Shown: positions 39,027-48,202 of the stretch, in pieces
How the letters are laid out: every line of letters starts with the position of its first letter
Position numbering within the stretch: the first letter of the stretch is position 1
From: Halomonas shengliensis
Lineage (GTDB): Bacteria > Pseudomonadota > Gammaproteobacteria > Pseudomonadales > Halomonadaceae
Assembly (NCBI RefSeq): GCF_900104135.1
Contig: NZ_FNIV01000003.1
Location: 1-64,000, forward strand
Length of the DNA: 64,000 bases
Direction of reading: 5' to 3'
Program-made: the position numbers and the translations under genes
Notes under the pieces: generated by a model
The model's database searches: none
What the model was told of the DNA's origin: nothing
Seen by the model: only the letters and a program-made list of their open reading frames with translations

Positions 39027-40028
39027 ATGGCATCCTTCGACCTCTCCCTGATCTGGGCGCTGATCATCGGCTTCGGCGTGATGATGTACGTGCTGATGGA
39101 TGGCTTCGACCTGGGACTGGGCATCCTCTACCCCTTCGCGCCCAACGAGGAGGCCCGGGACGTGATGATGAACTCGGTGGCGCCGGTGTGGGACGGCAAC
39201 GAGACCTGGCTGGTGCTGGGCGGCGCCGGCCTCCTGGGCGCCTTCCCGCTGGTCTACTCGGTCTACCTGCCGGCGCTCTACATCGGGGTCTTCCTGATGC
39301 TCGCCGGGCTGATCTTCCGCGGCATCGCCTTCGAGTTCCGCTTCAAGTCGCGGCGCAACCGGGTGTGGTGGAACCGCGCCTTCTGCTGGGGCTCGGCGGT
39401 GGCCGCCTTCGCCCAGGGGGCCGTGGTGGGCGCCTATATCCAGGGCTTCCCGGTGGAGGACTTCGTCTACGTCGGCGGCGCCCTGGACTGGCTGACGCCC
39501 TTCACGCTGCTCACCGGGCTGAGCCTGATGACCGGCTATGCGCTGCTCGGTGCCACCTGGCTGATCCTCAAGTCGGAGGGCGAGGTGCAGCGCTGGGCCT
39601 ACCGCATCACCCCAGCCCTGCTGGTGGCGGTGCTGGTGGCCTTCGCCGCCATCAGCGTCTGGACCCCGCTGGTCGACCCGGCGGTGTTCGAGCGCTGGTT
39701 CGACCACCTGCATCTCATCTGGGTGCTGCCGGCGCTCGCCCTGGGCTGTGCGGCCTGGCTGGCGATGGCGGTGCACCGGCGCCAGGAGGGGCAGCCCTTC
39801 GTCGCCACCCTGGGACTCTTCCTGTTCACCTACCTGGGCCTGGTGGCCAGCAAGTGGCCGGTGATCGTGCCGCCGGACTACACCATCTGGGACGCCGCCT
39901 CGGCTCCCGAGTCGCAGCTCTTCCTGCTGATCGGTGTGCTCTTCGTGATCCCCATCGTGCTCGCCTACACCGCCTGGACCTACTGGGTGTTCCGCGGCAA
40001 GGTCCGCCCCGGCGACGGCTACCACTGA
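39027..40028 (+). CDS. cydB: Cytochrome bd-type ubiquinol oxidase subunit II
   Basis: The 333-aa protein with about eight TM helices shows CydB features: LMDGFDLGLGILYPF at the start, WDGNETWLVLGGAGLLGAFP, and FRGIAFEFRFK. It pairs with CydA in the oxidase. MASFDLSLIW at 39027 is preferred over a start inside cydA; GGAGG lies upstream. cydD begins 3 nt after the stop, at a GTG. Confidence 0.93.
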   Translation: MASFDLSLIWALIIGFGVMMYVLMDGFDLGLGILYPFAPNEEARDVMMNSVAPVWDGNETWLVLGGAGLLGAFPLVYSVYLPALYIGVFLMLAGLIFRGIAFEFRFKSRRNRVWWNRAFCWGSAVAAFAQGAVVGAYIQGFPVEDFVYVGGALDWLTPFTLLTGLSLMTGYALLGATWLILKSEGEVQRWAYRITPALLVAVLVAFAAISVWTPLVDPAVFERWFDHLHLIWVLPALALGCAAWLAMAVHRRQEGQPFVATLGLFLFTYLGLVASKWPVIVPPDYTIWDAASAPESQLFLLIGVLFVIPIVLAYTAWTYWVFRGKVRPGDGYH

Positions 40029-40031
40029 GCG

Positions 40032-41702
40032 GTGGCCGAGGCGCGGGAGCCGCGGCAGGCGGCGCGCTGGCTAGCGGCCCATGCCGCCCTCGAGCGGCGC
40101 CGCCTCGCCCTGGCGGTGGCCGCCGGCGTGCTGGCCACCCTGGCCACCCTGGCCCAGCTGCTGCTGCTGGCCCGCTTCGTGGGGGCGCTGCTGGTCGAGG
40201 AGGCGCCGCTCGCCACGCTGCTGCCGCTGGCTATCGCCATGCTGGGGCTGGTCGTCCTGCGCAGCCTGGCGCTGTTCGCCCAGGAGCGCCAGGGGCTCGC
40301 CGCCAGCCTGGCGCTGCGGCGCCGGGTGCGCGGCGAGCTGCTCGACCACCTGGCACGCCTGGGGCCGGCGGGACTCGCCGCGCGGCACACGGGCGCGCTG
40401 GCCAGCCAGCTGGTGGAGCAGGTGGAGGCGCTGGATGGCTATGTGGCGCGCTACCGTCCCCAGCTGGTGCTGGCGCTGCTGCAGCCCCTTGCGGTGCTCG
40501 CCGTGGTGGCCTGGCTCGACTGGCTGGCGGCGCTCTTCCTGCTGCTTTCCGCCCCGCTAATTCCACTCTTCATGGCCCTGGTGGGCATGGGCGCCGAGCG
40601 CCTCAATCGCGAGCAGTTCGTGGCGGTCTCGCGCCTCTCCGGCCACTTCATCGACCGGGTGCGGGCGGTGGCCACCCTGCAGCTCTTCGGCCGTACCCGG
40701 GAGGCCACCGCCGAGGTTCATGCCGCCGCCGACGACTACCGCCGGCGCAGCCTGCGCACCCTGCGCCTGGCCTTCCTCTCCTCGGCGGTGCTGGAGTTCT
40801 TCGCCTCGGTGGCCATCGCCGTGGTGGCGATCTACGTCGGCTTCGGCCTGCTCGGCTACATCACCTACGGCCCCTCGCCCCAGCTCACCCTGGCCAGTGG
40901 CCTGGCGGTGCTGCTGCTGGCGCCGGAGTTCTTCCAGCCGCTGCGCGTGCTTTCCCAGCACTACCATGACCGCGCCGCGGCCCTGGGCGCCGCCGACGGC
41001 CTGGTGGCGCTGCTCGACGAGGATCCCGATGCCCTGCGCGGCAGCGCCGAGGCGGCCCCGCCGGCGCCGGCGGGCCGCCTGGTGGTGCTGGAGGGCGCCT
41101 GCGTCGACTACCCCGGGCGCGGGCGCGTGCTGGGGCCCCTGGACCTCGCCCTCGCTCCCGGCGAGGTGGTAGCGGTCACCGCGCCCTCGGGAGGCGGCAA
41201 GTCGACCCTGCTGGCGCTGCTCGCCGGCTTCCTCGGCCCCGCCGAGGGGCGGCGGTGCACGGCCCCTGGGCTACGTTTCGCCTGGATGGACCAGCGCCCG
41301 CTGCTGGTTAAGGGCAGCCTCGCCGACAACCTGCGCCTGGCCGCCCCCGATGCCGACGATGCCAGTCTTGTCGAGGCGCTGGAGCGCGCCGGCCTGGCCG
41401 AGCTGCTCACACGCCTGCCGGAAGGCCTGGCCACGGCGGTGGGGGAGCGCGGCGCCGGGCTCTCCGGAGGCCAGGCCCAGCGCCTGGCGCTGGCCCGGGT
41501 CTTCCTCTCCGACGCCCCCCTGGTGCTGCTCGACGAGCCCACCGCGAGCCTCGATGCCGATAGCGAGGCGGTCGTGGTGGCGGCGCTTCGCCGGCTGGCC
41601 GAGGAGGGGCGCTGCCTGGTGATCGCCACCCACCATCCGGCGCTGATGGCGCTGGCCGACCGGCGCCTGGCCCTGGACGCTTCCCCGGGAGAGGGCGCAT
41701 GA
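40032..41702 (+). CDS. cydD: Thiol reductant ABC exporter subunit CydD
   Basis: The 556-aa half-transporter (GTG start) has six TM helices in the first ~310 residues and an ATPase domain with Walker A APSGGGKST, signature LSGGQAQRLALARVF and Walker B PLVLLDEPTASLD. CydDC exports cysteine/glutathione to the periplasm and is needed to assemble cytochrome bd; its place between cydB and cydC fits this role. It overlaps cydC by 4 nt. Confidence 0.9.
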   Translation: MAEAREPRQAARWLAAHAALERRRLALAVAAGVLATLATLAQLLLLARFVGALLVEEAPLATLLPLAIAMLGLVVLRSLALFAQERQGLAASLALRRRVRGELLDHLARLGPAGLAARHTGALASQLVEQVEALDGYVARYRPQLVLALLQPLAVLAVVAWLDWLAALFLLLSAPLIPLFMALVGMGAERLNREQFVAVSRLSGHFIDRVRAVATLQLFGRTREATAEVHAAADDYRRRSLRTLRLAFLSSAVLEFFASVAIAVVAIYVGFGLLGYITYGPSPQLTLASGLAVLLLAPEFFQPLRVLSQHYHDRAAALGAADGLVALLDEDPDALRGSAEAAPPAPAGRLVVLEGACVDYPGRGRVLGPLDLALAPGEVVAVTAPSGGGKSTLLALLAGFLGPAEGRRCTAPGLRFAWMDQRPLLVKGSLADNLRLAAPDADDASLVEALERAGLAELLTRLPEGLATAVGERGAGLSGGQAQRLALARVFLSDAPLVLLDEPTASLDADSEAVVVAALRRLAEEGRCLVIATHHPALMALADRRLALDASPGEGA

Positions 41703-43429
41703 GCCGACACGATCAGAGCCCCGTCGGCCTGCTCGCCGAACTCGCCCCCTGGCTGCGGCTGCTGGCCCGGCGTCGCGGGCGGCTGGCCGGCGGGGCGGGG
41801 CTGATGGTTCTGACCCTGGTCTCGGCCATCGGCCTGCTGGCGCTCTCGGGCTGGTTCATCGCCGCCACCGGCCTCACCGGGCTGCTGCTGGCCGCGGGGG
41901 TGGCGGCGCGGCTGGACGTCTACCTGCCCGGGGGCGGCATCCGTGCCTTCGCCGTGACCCGCACCGTGGCGCGCTACCTGGAGCGGCTCTATAACCACGA
42001 CACGGTGTTGCGCCTGCTGGCCGACCTGCGCGGGCGCCTGTTCGCCGTGGTGGCCGGCCTCGACGCCGACGCCCTCGCCCGGCGTCGCGCCAGCGACTGG
42101 CTCGGCCGGCTCACCGCCGACATCGATACCCTGGACAGCCTCTTCCTGCGCCTGCTGGCCCCGGCGGGTGTGGCGCTTGCGGCGATCCTCGGCCTCGGTG
42201 CCTTCCTGGCCCTGTTCGCCCCCGCGGTGGGGTTCAGCGTGGCGGCGCTGCTGCTGGTGGGCTGGGGCTGGCTGGTGGTCGGGCAGGCGCGGCTCGGCAT
42301 GGCCGCCAGCCGGCGCCAGGTCGAGGGCCGTGATGCCCTGCGCGGCCGCCTGGTGGAGCAGCTGCAGGGGCTGGCGGAGCTCGAGGCCTATGGCGCCCTG
42401 GCGGATCATCGGCGCCGCCTCGCGGCGCTCGAGGCGGCGCTCTATCGGGACCAGCGCCGGCTCGGCAGCCTGGTGGCGCTGGGCAACGCCCTGGTGGCGC
42501 TACTGGTGGGGGGCGCGTCGCTGGCGGCGCTGTGGCTCGCCGCCACGGCCTGGCAGGCCGGCGCGCTCTCGGGGCCCCTGGTGGTGATGATGCCCCTGGC
42601 GGTGCTGGCGATGAACGAGGCGCTGGCCGCCCTGCCGGCGGCCTTCACCTGGCTGGGGGCGACCCGGGGCGCGGCGGCGCGGCTCAACGCCCTGCGCCGG
42701 GCTGCCTCGCCGCCCCCGTCCGGGGAGGGCGGCGCGACCCCGCTCGCCGGGCCACTCTCGGTCGAGATGGCGGCGGTGTCGCTGCGCTACCCCGGCGCGT
42801 CGTTGCCGACCCTGGAGCGGCTCTCCCTGCGCCTGGCCCCAGGCGAGCGGCTGGCGCTGTGCGGCGCCTCGGGTGCGGGCAAGTCCAGCGTGGCGTCGCT
42901 GCTGCTGCGCCGGCTCGCCCCCGACGAGGGGCAGATCCGGCTGGGCGGGGTGGCGCTCGCGGCCTGGCCCGAGGAGGCCCTGCGCCGACGCGTCGCGGCG
43001 CTGACCCAGCGGGTCGACCTGCTCGACGACAGTCTGGCCGCCAACCTTCGCCTGGCGGCTCCGGATGCGGAGGAGGGCGCGCTGTGGGCGGCGCTCGCCT
43101 GGGTCGAGCTCGCCGACTGGGCGGCGGCGTTACCGGAGGGGCTCGCCACCCGGGTGGGTGAGGGCGGCCGGCGCCTCTCCGGGGGCCAGGCGCGGCGCCT
43201 GGCCCTGGCGCGGCTGCACCTGATGGCGCCCGACCTGGTGCTCCTCGACGAACCCTTCGCCGGCCTCGATGCCGAGACCGTGGCGCGCCTGGGCCCGCGC
43301 CTCGACGCCTGGCTCGCCGGTCGCACCACGCTTTTCCTGGTGCATCAGCTGGATGGCGGGGCCTTCGACCCGCCGGGGATCGATCACGCCCTGACGCTGG
43401 TCGAAGGGCAGCCCGGGGGCTATACCTGA
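41699..43429 (+). CDS. cydC: Thiol reductant ABC exporter subunit CydC
   Basis: The 576-aa partner of CydD: six TM helices, then an ATPase domain with Walker A GASGAGKSS, signature LSGGQARRLALARLH and Walker B DLVLLDEPFAGLD. The start overlaps the cydD stop as ATGA, indicating translational coupling. The heterodimer drives thiol export to the periplasm for cytochrome bd and c maturation. It ends the cydABDC operon. Confidence 0.9.
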   Translation: MSRHDQSPVGLLAELAPWLRLLARRRGRLAGGAGLMVLTLVSAIGLLALSGWFIAATGLTGLLLAAGVAARLDVYLPGGGIRAFAVTRTVARYLERLYNHDTVLRLLADLRGRLFAVVAGLDADALARRRASDWLGRLTADIDTLDSLFLRLLAPAGVALAAILGLGAFLALFAPAVGFSVAALLLVGWGWLVVGQARLGMAASRRQVEGRDALRGRLVEQLQGLAELEAYGALADHRRRLAALEAALYRDQRRLGSLVALGNALVALLVGGASLAALWLAATAWQAGALSGPLVVMMPLAVLAMNEALAALPAAFTWLGATRGAAARLNALRRAASPPPSGEGGATPLAGPLSVEMAAVSLRYPGASLPTLERLSLRLAPGERLALCGASGAGKSSVASLLLRRLAPDEGQIRLGGVALAAWPEEALRRRVAALTQRVDLLDDSLAANLRLAAPDAEEGALWAALAWVELADWAAALPEGLATRVGEGGRRLSGGQARRLALARLHLMAPDLVLLDEPFAGLDAETVARLGPRLDAWLAGRTTLFLVHQLDGGAFDPPGIDHALTLVEGQPGGYT

Positions 43430-43470
43430 GCCAACGCCGCTCCCCCGAATCCGACCTCAAGGAGTACCCC

Positions 43471-45474
43471 ATGATCCTCAGGGATATCGCCCCGCGTCGG
43501 GCCCGCCGCCGCCCGCTGCGCCTCGCCGTGGCCCTCGCCGGCCTCGCCCCCCTCACCATCGCCTTCTCCACGGTGGCCTTCTCCTCCACCGCCCAGGCCG
43601 AGGGGCTGGCGGTGACCGCCGTCACCCTCTCCTCGGGCGGCCTTGCCGAGGTGGAGCGCCGCGCCACCCTCGAGGGGGATGGCACCCTGCATCTCGACGT
43701 GCCCCTGGAGCAGGTGGACGACGTGCTCAAGAGCCTGGTGGTGCGCGACCCCGCCGGCCGCCTCGAGGGGGTGAGCCTCGATGGCCTGGCGACCCTGGAG
43801 GAGACCTTCCGTCGGCTGCCCTTCGGCCCCGAGGACCTCGGCTCGGTGGCGCGCCTGGCCCAGGCGCTGCAGGGAGTAGAGGTGCGCGTCAGCGCTGCCG
43901 GCCAGCGCCTGGAGGGGCGGGTGCTCGGCATCGATGAGCGGCGCGACGCGGAGGGTCGCGTCACGCGCACCCTGGCGCTGCTCGATGCCGAGGGCGCCGT
44001 GGCCACCCTGGCGCTGGACGACGACGCCCGGCTGGAACTGCTCGACCCGGCGCTGCGCGAGCGGCTGGGTGAGGCCGCCGCGGTCAGTGCCCGGGCCCGC
44101 ACCGACGAGATGCGCCGCCTCGCCATCGCCCTCGACGGGGAGGGCGAGCGCGAGGTGGCGCTCACCTACGTGGTGGCCGCCCCGGTGTGGAAGAGCGCCT
44201 ACCGGCTGCTGCTGGAGGGCGACGACGCGGCCCGGCTGCAGGCGTGGTCGGTGGTGGAGAACGCCAGCGGCAGCGACTGGGACGATGTCGCCCTGACCCT
44301 CTCCAGCGGCGCCCCGGTGACCCTCACCCAGCGCCTGCTGGCGCGCTACTGGGCCGAGCGCCCCGAGGTCCCGGTGGGCGCCGATGCCATCGCGCCGGTG
44401 CGCCCCGACGAGGGCGCCATCGCCGCGCCTCGCGCCGCCCGCCTGGAGTCCGCCATGGCCTTCGGCGCCGATGCCGCGGAGCGTGTTCAGGCGGCCCCCT
44501 CGGCGCCGGCCCGACCCGCCGAGGTGCGCGAGGGCGCTACCGCCGCCACCTGGCGCCTGCCGGCCCCGGTGGACCTGGACGCCGGGCGCACCCTGTCGCT
44601 GCCCTTCATCGACGCCGAGGTGCCGGCGCGGCGCGTCTCGCTCTACCAGCCGGAGCGCGGCGAGCGCCATCCGGTGGCCGCGGTGCGCCTGGAGAACACC
44701 ACCGACGCCTGGCTGCCGCCGGGGCTGGTCACCGTCTACGACGCCGGGCTCGGCCATGTGGGGGACGTCGACCTCCCCGGCATCCCGGCCGGCGAGTCGC
44801 GTCTGGCGAGCTTCGCCGCCGATCGCCAGGTGCGTGTGGTGGAGAGCAGCCGCCCCGAGGAGCGCCTCGAGCGGATGGTGATCGTCGACGGCGCCCTGCG
44901 CCTGACCCACCTCTCCCGGCGCATCACCCGCTATGCGGTGGAGAACGATGCCCGGGAGGCGCGCGAGGTGCTGATCGAGCATCCGCGCCGCGCGGGGTGG
45001 GAGTTCGCCTCCGAGGCCCTCGTCGAGAGCACCCCGAACCACCGCCGCCTGGCGCTGCGCCTGGCCGCCGGCGAGAGTGGCGAGGTGGCGGCCGTGGAGA
45101 CGCTGACCCGCCGCCAGAGCGTGGCCCTGGCCGACGCCGGCGAGGCCCAGCTGGTGCAGTGGCGGCAGGCCGCCGAGGGGGAGACCGCGCAGGGGCTCGA
45201 GCGGGTGCTGGAGCGGCGCCGAGCCCTGGCCGAGGTGGAGCGTGACCTCGAGGGCATCGCGCGGGAGCTCGAGCGCGCCGTTGAGGGGCAGGCTCGCATC
45301 CGCGACAACCTGGCGGCGGTGGGCACCGACAACGCCCTGGGGCAGCGCTATCTCGCCGACCTGGAGGCCGCGGAGGAACGCATCGCCGAGCTGGAGGCGC
45401 GGCGCACCGAGGCCGAGGCCGAGCGCGAGCGGCGTCGCGAGGCCCTGGCCGAGACCCTGCGCCGGCTGCCCTGA
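43471..45474 (+). CDS. DUF4139 domain exported protein
   Basis: The 667-aa protein has an N-terminal signal region (Arg-rich start, then a hydrophobic stretch about 20-42 ending TAQAE). The body fits DUF4139-type proteins: VTLSSGGLAEVERRATLEG and VPLEQVDDVLKSLVVRDPAG near the N-terminus, the central VVAAPVWKSAYRLLLE and WSVVENASGSDWDDVALTLSSG, and a Glu/Arg-rich coiled coil at the C-terminus (about 560-665). Proteins of this family are periplasmic or surface-associated, with no settled function. Its last codons and stop lie inside a perfect 45-bp tandem duplication. Confidence 0.82.
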   Translation: MILRDIAPRRARRRPLRLAVALAGLAPLTIAFSTVAFSSTAQAEGLAVTAVTLSSGGLAEVERRATLEGDGTLHLDVPLEQVDDVLKSLVVRDPAGRLEGVSLDGLATLEETFRRLPFGPEDLGSVARLAQALQGVEVRVSAAGQRLEGRVLGIDERRDAEGRVTRTLALLDAEGAVATLALDDDARLELLDPALRERLGEAAAVSARARTDEMRRLAIALDGEGEREVALTYVVAAPVWKSAYRLLLEGDDAARLQAWSVVENASGSDWDDVALTLSSGAPVTLTQRLLARYWAERPEVPVGADAIAPVRPDEGAIAAPRAARLESAMAFGADAAERVQAAPSAPARPAEVREGATAATWRLPAPVDLDAGRTLSLPFIDAEVPARRVSLYQPERGERHPVAAVRLENTTDAWLPPGLVTVYDAGLGHVGDVDLPGIPAGESRLASFAADRQVRVVESSRPEERLERMVIVDGALRLTHLSRRITRYAVENDAREAREVLIEHPRRAGWEFASEALVESTPNHRRLALRLAAGESGEVAAVETLTRRQSVALADAGEAQLVQWRQAAEGETAQGLERVLERRRALAEVERDLEGIARELERAVEGQARIRDNLAAVGTDNALGQRYLADLEAAEERIAELEARRTEAEAERERRREALAETLRRLP

Positions 45475-45548
45475 AGGCGTTGCCATGCCCAGGAGGGCGT
45501 TGAGCGCCGGCTGCCCTGAAGGCGTTGCCATGCCCAGGAGGGCGTTGA
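45459..45548. repeat. Perfect tandem duplication (2 x 45 bp) across the DUF4139 stop codon
   Basis: Two identical 45-bp units (45459-45503 and 45504-45548), each starting GCGCCGGCTGCCCTGAAGGC. The first contains the gene's last codons and TGA; the second is in the intergenic gap. The identity of the copies suggests a recent slippage event. Confidence 0.95.
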
Positions 45549-45622
45549 GGGCGCGGGCTTTGCGCGGTGGCCCGCTTTCTATCAGGATGTGGTGATAGGA
45601 TCCGAGGAGAGCGAGACGAACC

Positions 45623-46615
45623 ATGCGTGACTTCCTGACCCGCCTGCCCAAGGCCGAGCTGCACCTGCATATCGAGGGCTCGCTCGAGCCCGAGCTGATG
45701 TTCGCCCTGGCCGAGCGCAACGGGGTTGCGCTGCCCTACGCCTCGGTGGAGGAGGTGCGCGCCGCCTACGACTTCTCGGACCTGCAGTCCTTCCTGGACC
45801 TCTACTATCAGGGCATGAGCGTGCTGCACACCGCCGAGGACTTCCACGACCTGGCCATGGACTACTTCCGGCGCGCCCATGCCGAAGGGGTGGTCCACGT
45901 GGAGATGCACTTCGACCCCCAGGCCCACCTGGCGCGCGGGGTCGAGCTGCCGGTCGTCATGGAGGGGCTCTCCCTGGCGCGGCGCGAGGCGGCCCGTGAG
46001 CTGGGGCTCTCCACCGCCCTGATCATGGCCTTCCTGCGCGACCGCGACGCCGAGGAGGCGCTCAAGGTATTGGAGGAGGCCGCCCCCTACTGGGAGATGC
46101 TCGACGCCGTGGGGCTGGACAGCGCCGAGCAGGGCAACCCGCCGGAGAAGTTCGTCGAGGTGTTCGAGCGCGCCCGGCGGCTCGGCATCCCGCGGGTGGC
46201 CCACGCCGGCGAGGAGGGGCCGCCCGCCTATATCCGTGGGGCGCTGGACCTCCTCGGCGTGTGCCGCATCGACCATGGGGTGCGCTGCCTGGGGGATCCG
46301 GCGCTGGTCGCCCGGCTGCGCGACGAGCAGACGGTGCTTACCGTCTGCCCGCTCTCCAACGTGCGCCTCAGGGTGGTCGACCGCCTCGAGGATCACCCCT
46401 TGCCGAGACTCCTCGCCGAGGGGCTCAACGTCACCCTCAACTCCGACGACCCGGCCTACTTCGGCGGCGGCATGCTGGAGAACTTCCTCGCCTGCCAGCG
46501 CGCCTTCGACTGGGACGAGGCGACCTTCCGCCGCCTGGCCGGCAACGCCATCGAGGCGGCCTTCGTCGACGAGGCTCGCCGCGACGAGCTGCGTCGCCTG
46601 CTGGCCGAGGCGTAG
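45623..46615 (+). CDS. Adenine deaminase (adenosine deaminase-like family)
   Basis: The 330-aa protein belongs to the adenosine/adenine deaminase family: metal-binding KAELHLHIEGSLEPELMF at the N-terminus, HAGEEGPPAYIRGALDLL (catalytic Glu), IDHGVRCL and NSDDPAYFGGGM. The LDSAEQGNPPEKF and HAGEEGPP segments match the adenine-specific branch (such as Pseudomonas PA0148 and yeast Aah1) rather than true adenosine deaminases. It would convert adenine to hypoxanthine. GAGGAG precedes the ATG. It is convergent with the purine permease and belongs functionally to the purine block. Confidence 0.88.
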   Translation: MRDFLTRLPKAELHLHIEGSLEPELMFALAERNGVALPYASVEEVRAAYDFSDLQSFLDLYYQGMSVLHTAEDFHDLAMDYFRRAHAEGVVHVEMHFDPQAHLARGVELPVVMEGLSLARREAARELGLSTALIMAFLRDRDAEEALKVLEEAAPYWEMLDAVGLDSAEQGNPPEKFVEVFERARRLGIPRVAHAGEEGPPAYIRGALDLLGVCRIDHGVRCLGDPALVARLRDEQTVLTVCPLSNVRLRVVDRLEDHPLPRLLAEGLNVTLNSDDPAYFGGGMLENFLACQRAFDWDEATFRRLAGNAIEAAFVDEARRDELRRLLAEA

Positions 46616-46640
46616 CCCAGTCGCCACCTTGGGGCTTTCT

Positions 46641-46682
46641 GAAACGTCGAAGGGCCGCCCATGGGCGGCCCTTCGGCGTTTC
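46641..46682. terminator. Bidirectional terminator between deaminase and permease
   Basis: A long near-perfect inverted repeat, core CGAAGGGCCGCCC (46648-46660) with its complement at 46663-46675, extended by GAAACG/CGTTTC. It separates convergent genes. Confidence 0.8.
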
Positions 46683-46699
46683 GGTACCGGCGATCAGCC

Positions 46700-48067
46700 T
46701 CAGGTGGTGGCCAGCAGCACCACGCAGAGGGCCGCGGAGACCCACATGGCGGGGCGGATCTCGCCGGCCTTGCCGGTGGTCAGCTTGATCAGCACGTAGC
46801 TCAGGAAGCCGAAGGCGATGCCCAGGGTGATGGAGTAGGTGAGCGGCATCAGGATGATCGCCAGGAAGGCGGGGAAGGCCTCCTCGTAGCGGCTCCAGTC
46901 GATGCGGCCGATGGGCGAGAGCATGAAAAGCCCCACCAGCACCAGCGCCGGGGCGGTGGCGATGCCGGGCACCAGCGACAGCAGCGGCGACAGGAACAGG
47001 AACGGCAGGAAGAGCAGGGCGATGGTCACCGCCACCAGGCCGGTGCGCCCGCCCTGGGCGACGCCGGCGCCGGACTCGATGAAGGTCTGGGCGGCGCTGG
47101 TGCCGAGCGGCGCGGCGATCATCGAGGCGAAGGCGTCTACCGTCATGGAGCGCTTGAGGTTGCGGGGGTTGCCGTCCTTGTCCTTGAGATCCGCCGACTC
47201 GGAGAGCGCCATGAAGCAGGAGAGGGCGTCGAAGAAGTTGGTGAACAGCATCACGAAGATGAACGGCAGGTAGGCGACCTTGAGCGCACCCCAGATATCC
47301 ACCTGCATCACCGCGCCGAAGTCGGGCCAGGCGGCCAGGCCGCTCCACTCCACGACCATCTCGCCGCCCCACAGCCGGCCCATGGGGGTGGCCAGCAGGG
47401 TGGTCAGGGCGATGCCCAGGATCAGGGCGCCGTTCATGCGCAGGATCACCATCACCGCGGTGGCCATCAGGCCGATGAAGAAGGTCACAAGGCCCGGCCC
47501 GAAGCTGCCCAGGGTCACCAGGGTGGCGTCGCTGCCGACGATGAAGCCGGCGTTCTTGAGCCCGATGAAGGTGATGAACAGGCCGATGCCGCAGGTGATG
47601 GCGTAGCGCAGCGAGGCGGGGATCGCCTCGATGATCGCCTTGCGCACGTTGAACACCGCGAGCAGGGCGAACAGCACCCCGGACCAGAAGACGCAGCCCA
47701 GGGCCACCTCCCAGGAGAGGCCGGCGCCCAGCACCAGGGTGTAGGTGAACAGCGCGTTCATGCCCATGCCCGGGGCGACCAGGATGGGGTTGCGGGCGTA
47801 GAGCCCCATGGCCAGGCTGCTCATGAAGCTGATCAGCACGGTGGCGGAGAGTGCCGCGGAGAAGGGGATGCCGGCCTCGGAGAGGATCGCCGGGTTGACC
47901 ACGATGATGTACATCGAGGCCAGGAAGGTGGCGATGCCGGCCAGTATCTCGGTCCTGAGGCTGGAGCCACGTCGGCTCACGCCGAAGAAGCGGTCGAGCC
48001 AGGGGGCGTCGGAGGCTGAGGCGGCGCTGGCCGCCTCGCCGGGGAGGGAGGAGGTCTCGGTTGTCAT
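46700..48067 (-). CDS. NCS2-family purine permease (AzgA/AdeP type)
   Basis: The 455-aa protein has about 12-14 TM helices and the AzgA-type NCS2 pattern: NPAILSEAGIPFSAALSATVLISF, NPILVAPGMGMNALFTYT (binding-site helix), and FTNFFDALSCFMALSE. This branch transports adenine, hypoxanthine or guanine with protons. MTTETSSLPG at 48067 is the likely start; an upstream in-frame codon at 48124 would place the start inside the operator-like site. Neighbours (adenine deaminase, guanine deaminase, xanthine dehydrogenase) support purine uptake. Confidence 0.88.
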   Translation of the reverse strand: MTTETSSLPGEAASAASASDAPWLDRFFGVSRRGSSLRTEILAGIATFLASMYIIVVNPAILSEAGIPFSAALSATVLISFMSSLAMGLYARNPILVAPGMGMNALFTYTLVLGAGLSWEVALGCVFWSGVLFALLAVFNVRKAIIEAIPASLRYAITCGIGLFITFIGLKNAGFIVGSDATLVTLGSFGPGLVTFFIGLMATAVMVILRMNGALILGIALTTLLATPMGRLWGGEMVVEWSGLAAWPDFGAVMQVDIWGALKVAYLPFIFVMLFTNFFDALSCFMALSESADLKDKDGNPRNLKRSMTVDAFASMIAAPLGTSAAQTFIESGAGVAQGGRTGLVAVTIALLFLPFLFLSPLLSLVPGIATAPALVLVGLFMLSPIGRIDWSRYEEAFPAFLAIILMPLTYSITLGIAFGFLSYVLIKLTTGKAGEIRPAMWVSAALCVVLLATT

Positions 48068-48101
48068 GTCGAACCCGTTGTTGTTGTGGCGGAAGTTTCT
48101 G

Positions 48102-48117
48102 TTGACCGTTCGGTCAG
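48102..48117. promoter_or_regulatory. RutR-like operator, permease proximal
   Basis: TTGACCGTTCGGTCAG contains the perfect palindrome TGACCG-TT-CGGTCA and matches 11 of the 14 fixed positions of the E. coli RutR consensus TTGACCAnnTGGTCAA. It lies 35 bp upstream of the permease ATG. Confidence 0.6.
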
Positions 48118-48130
48118 CAAGCACCTCGGC

Positions 48131-48159
48131 AGCCTAGGCGGGGTTGACCGATCGGACAA
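48131..48159 (-). promoter_or_regulatory. Candidate permease promoter overlapping a second RutR-like site
   Basis: On the minus strand TTGTCC (48154-48159) is 17 nt from TAGGCT (48131-48136). The -35 lies inside TTGACCGATCGGACAA (48144-48159), an 11/14 match to the RutR consensus. A bound repressor would cover the -35. Confidence 0.4.
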
Positions 48160-48202
48160 GTCGACCTTGGTGTCATCGGTCAACGCCCCGCCCACGCCTG
48201 GC

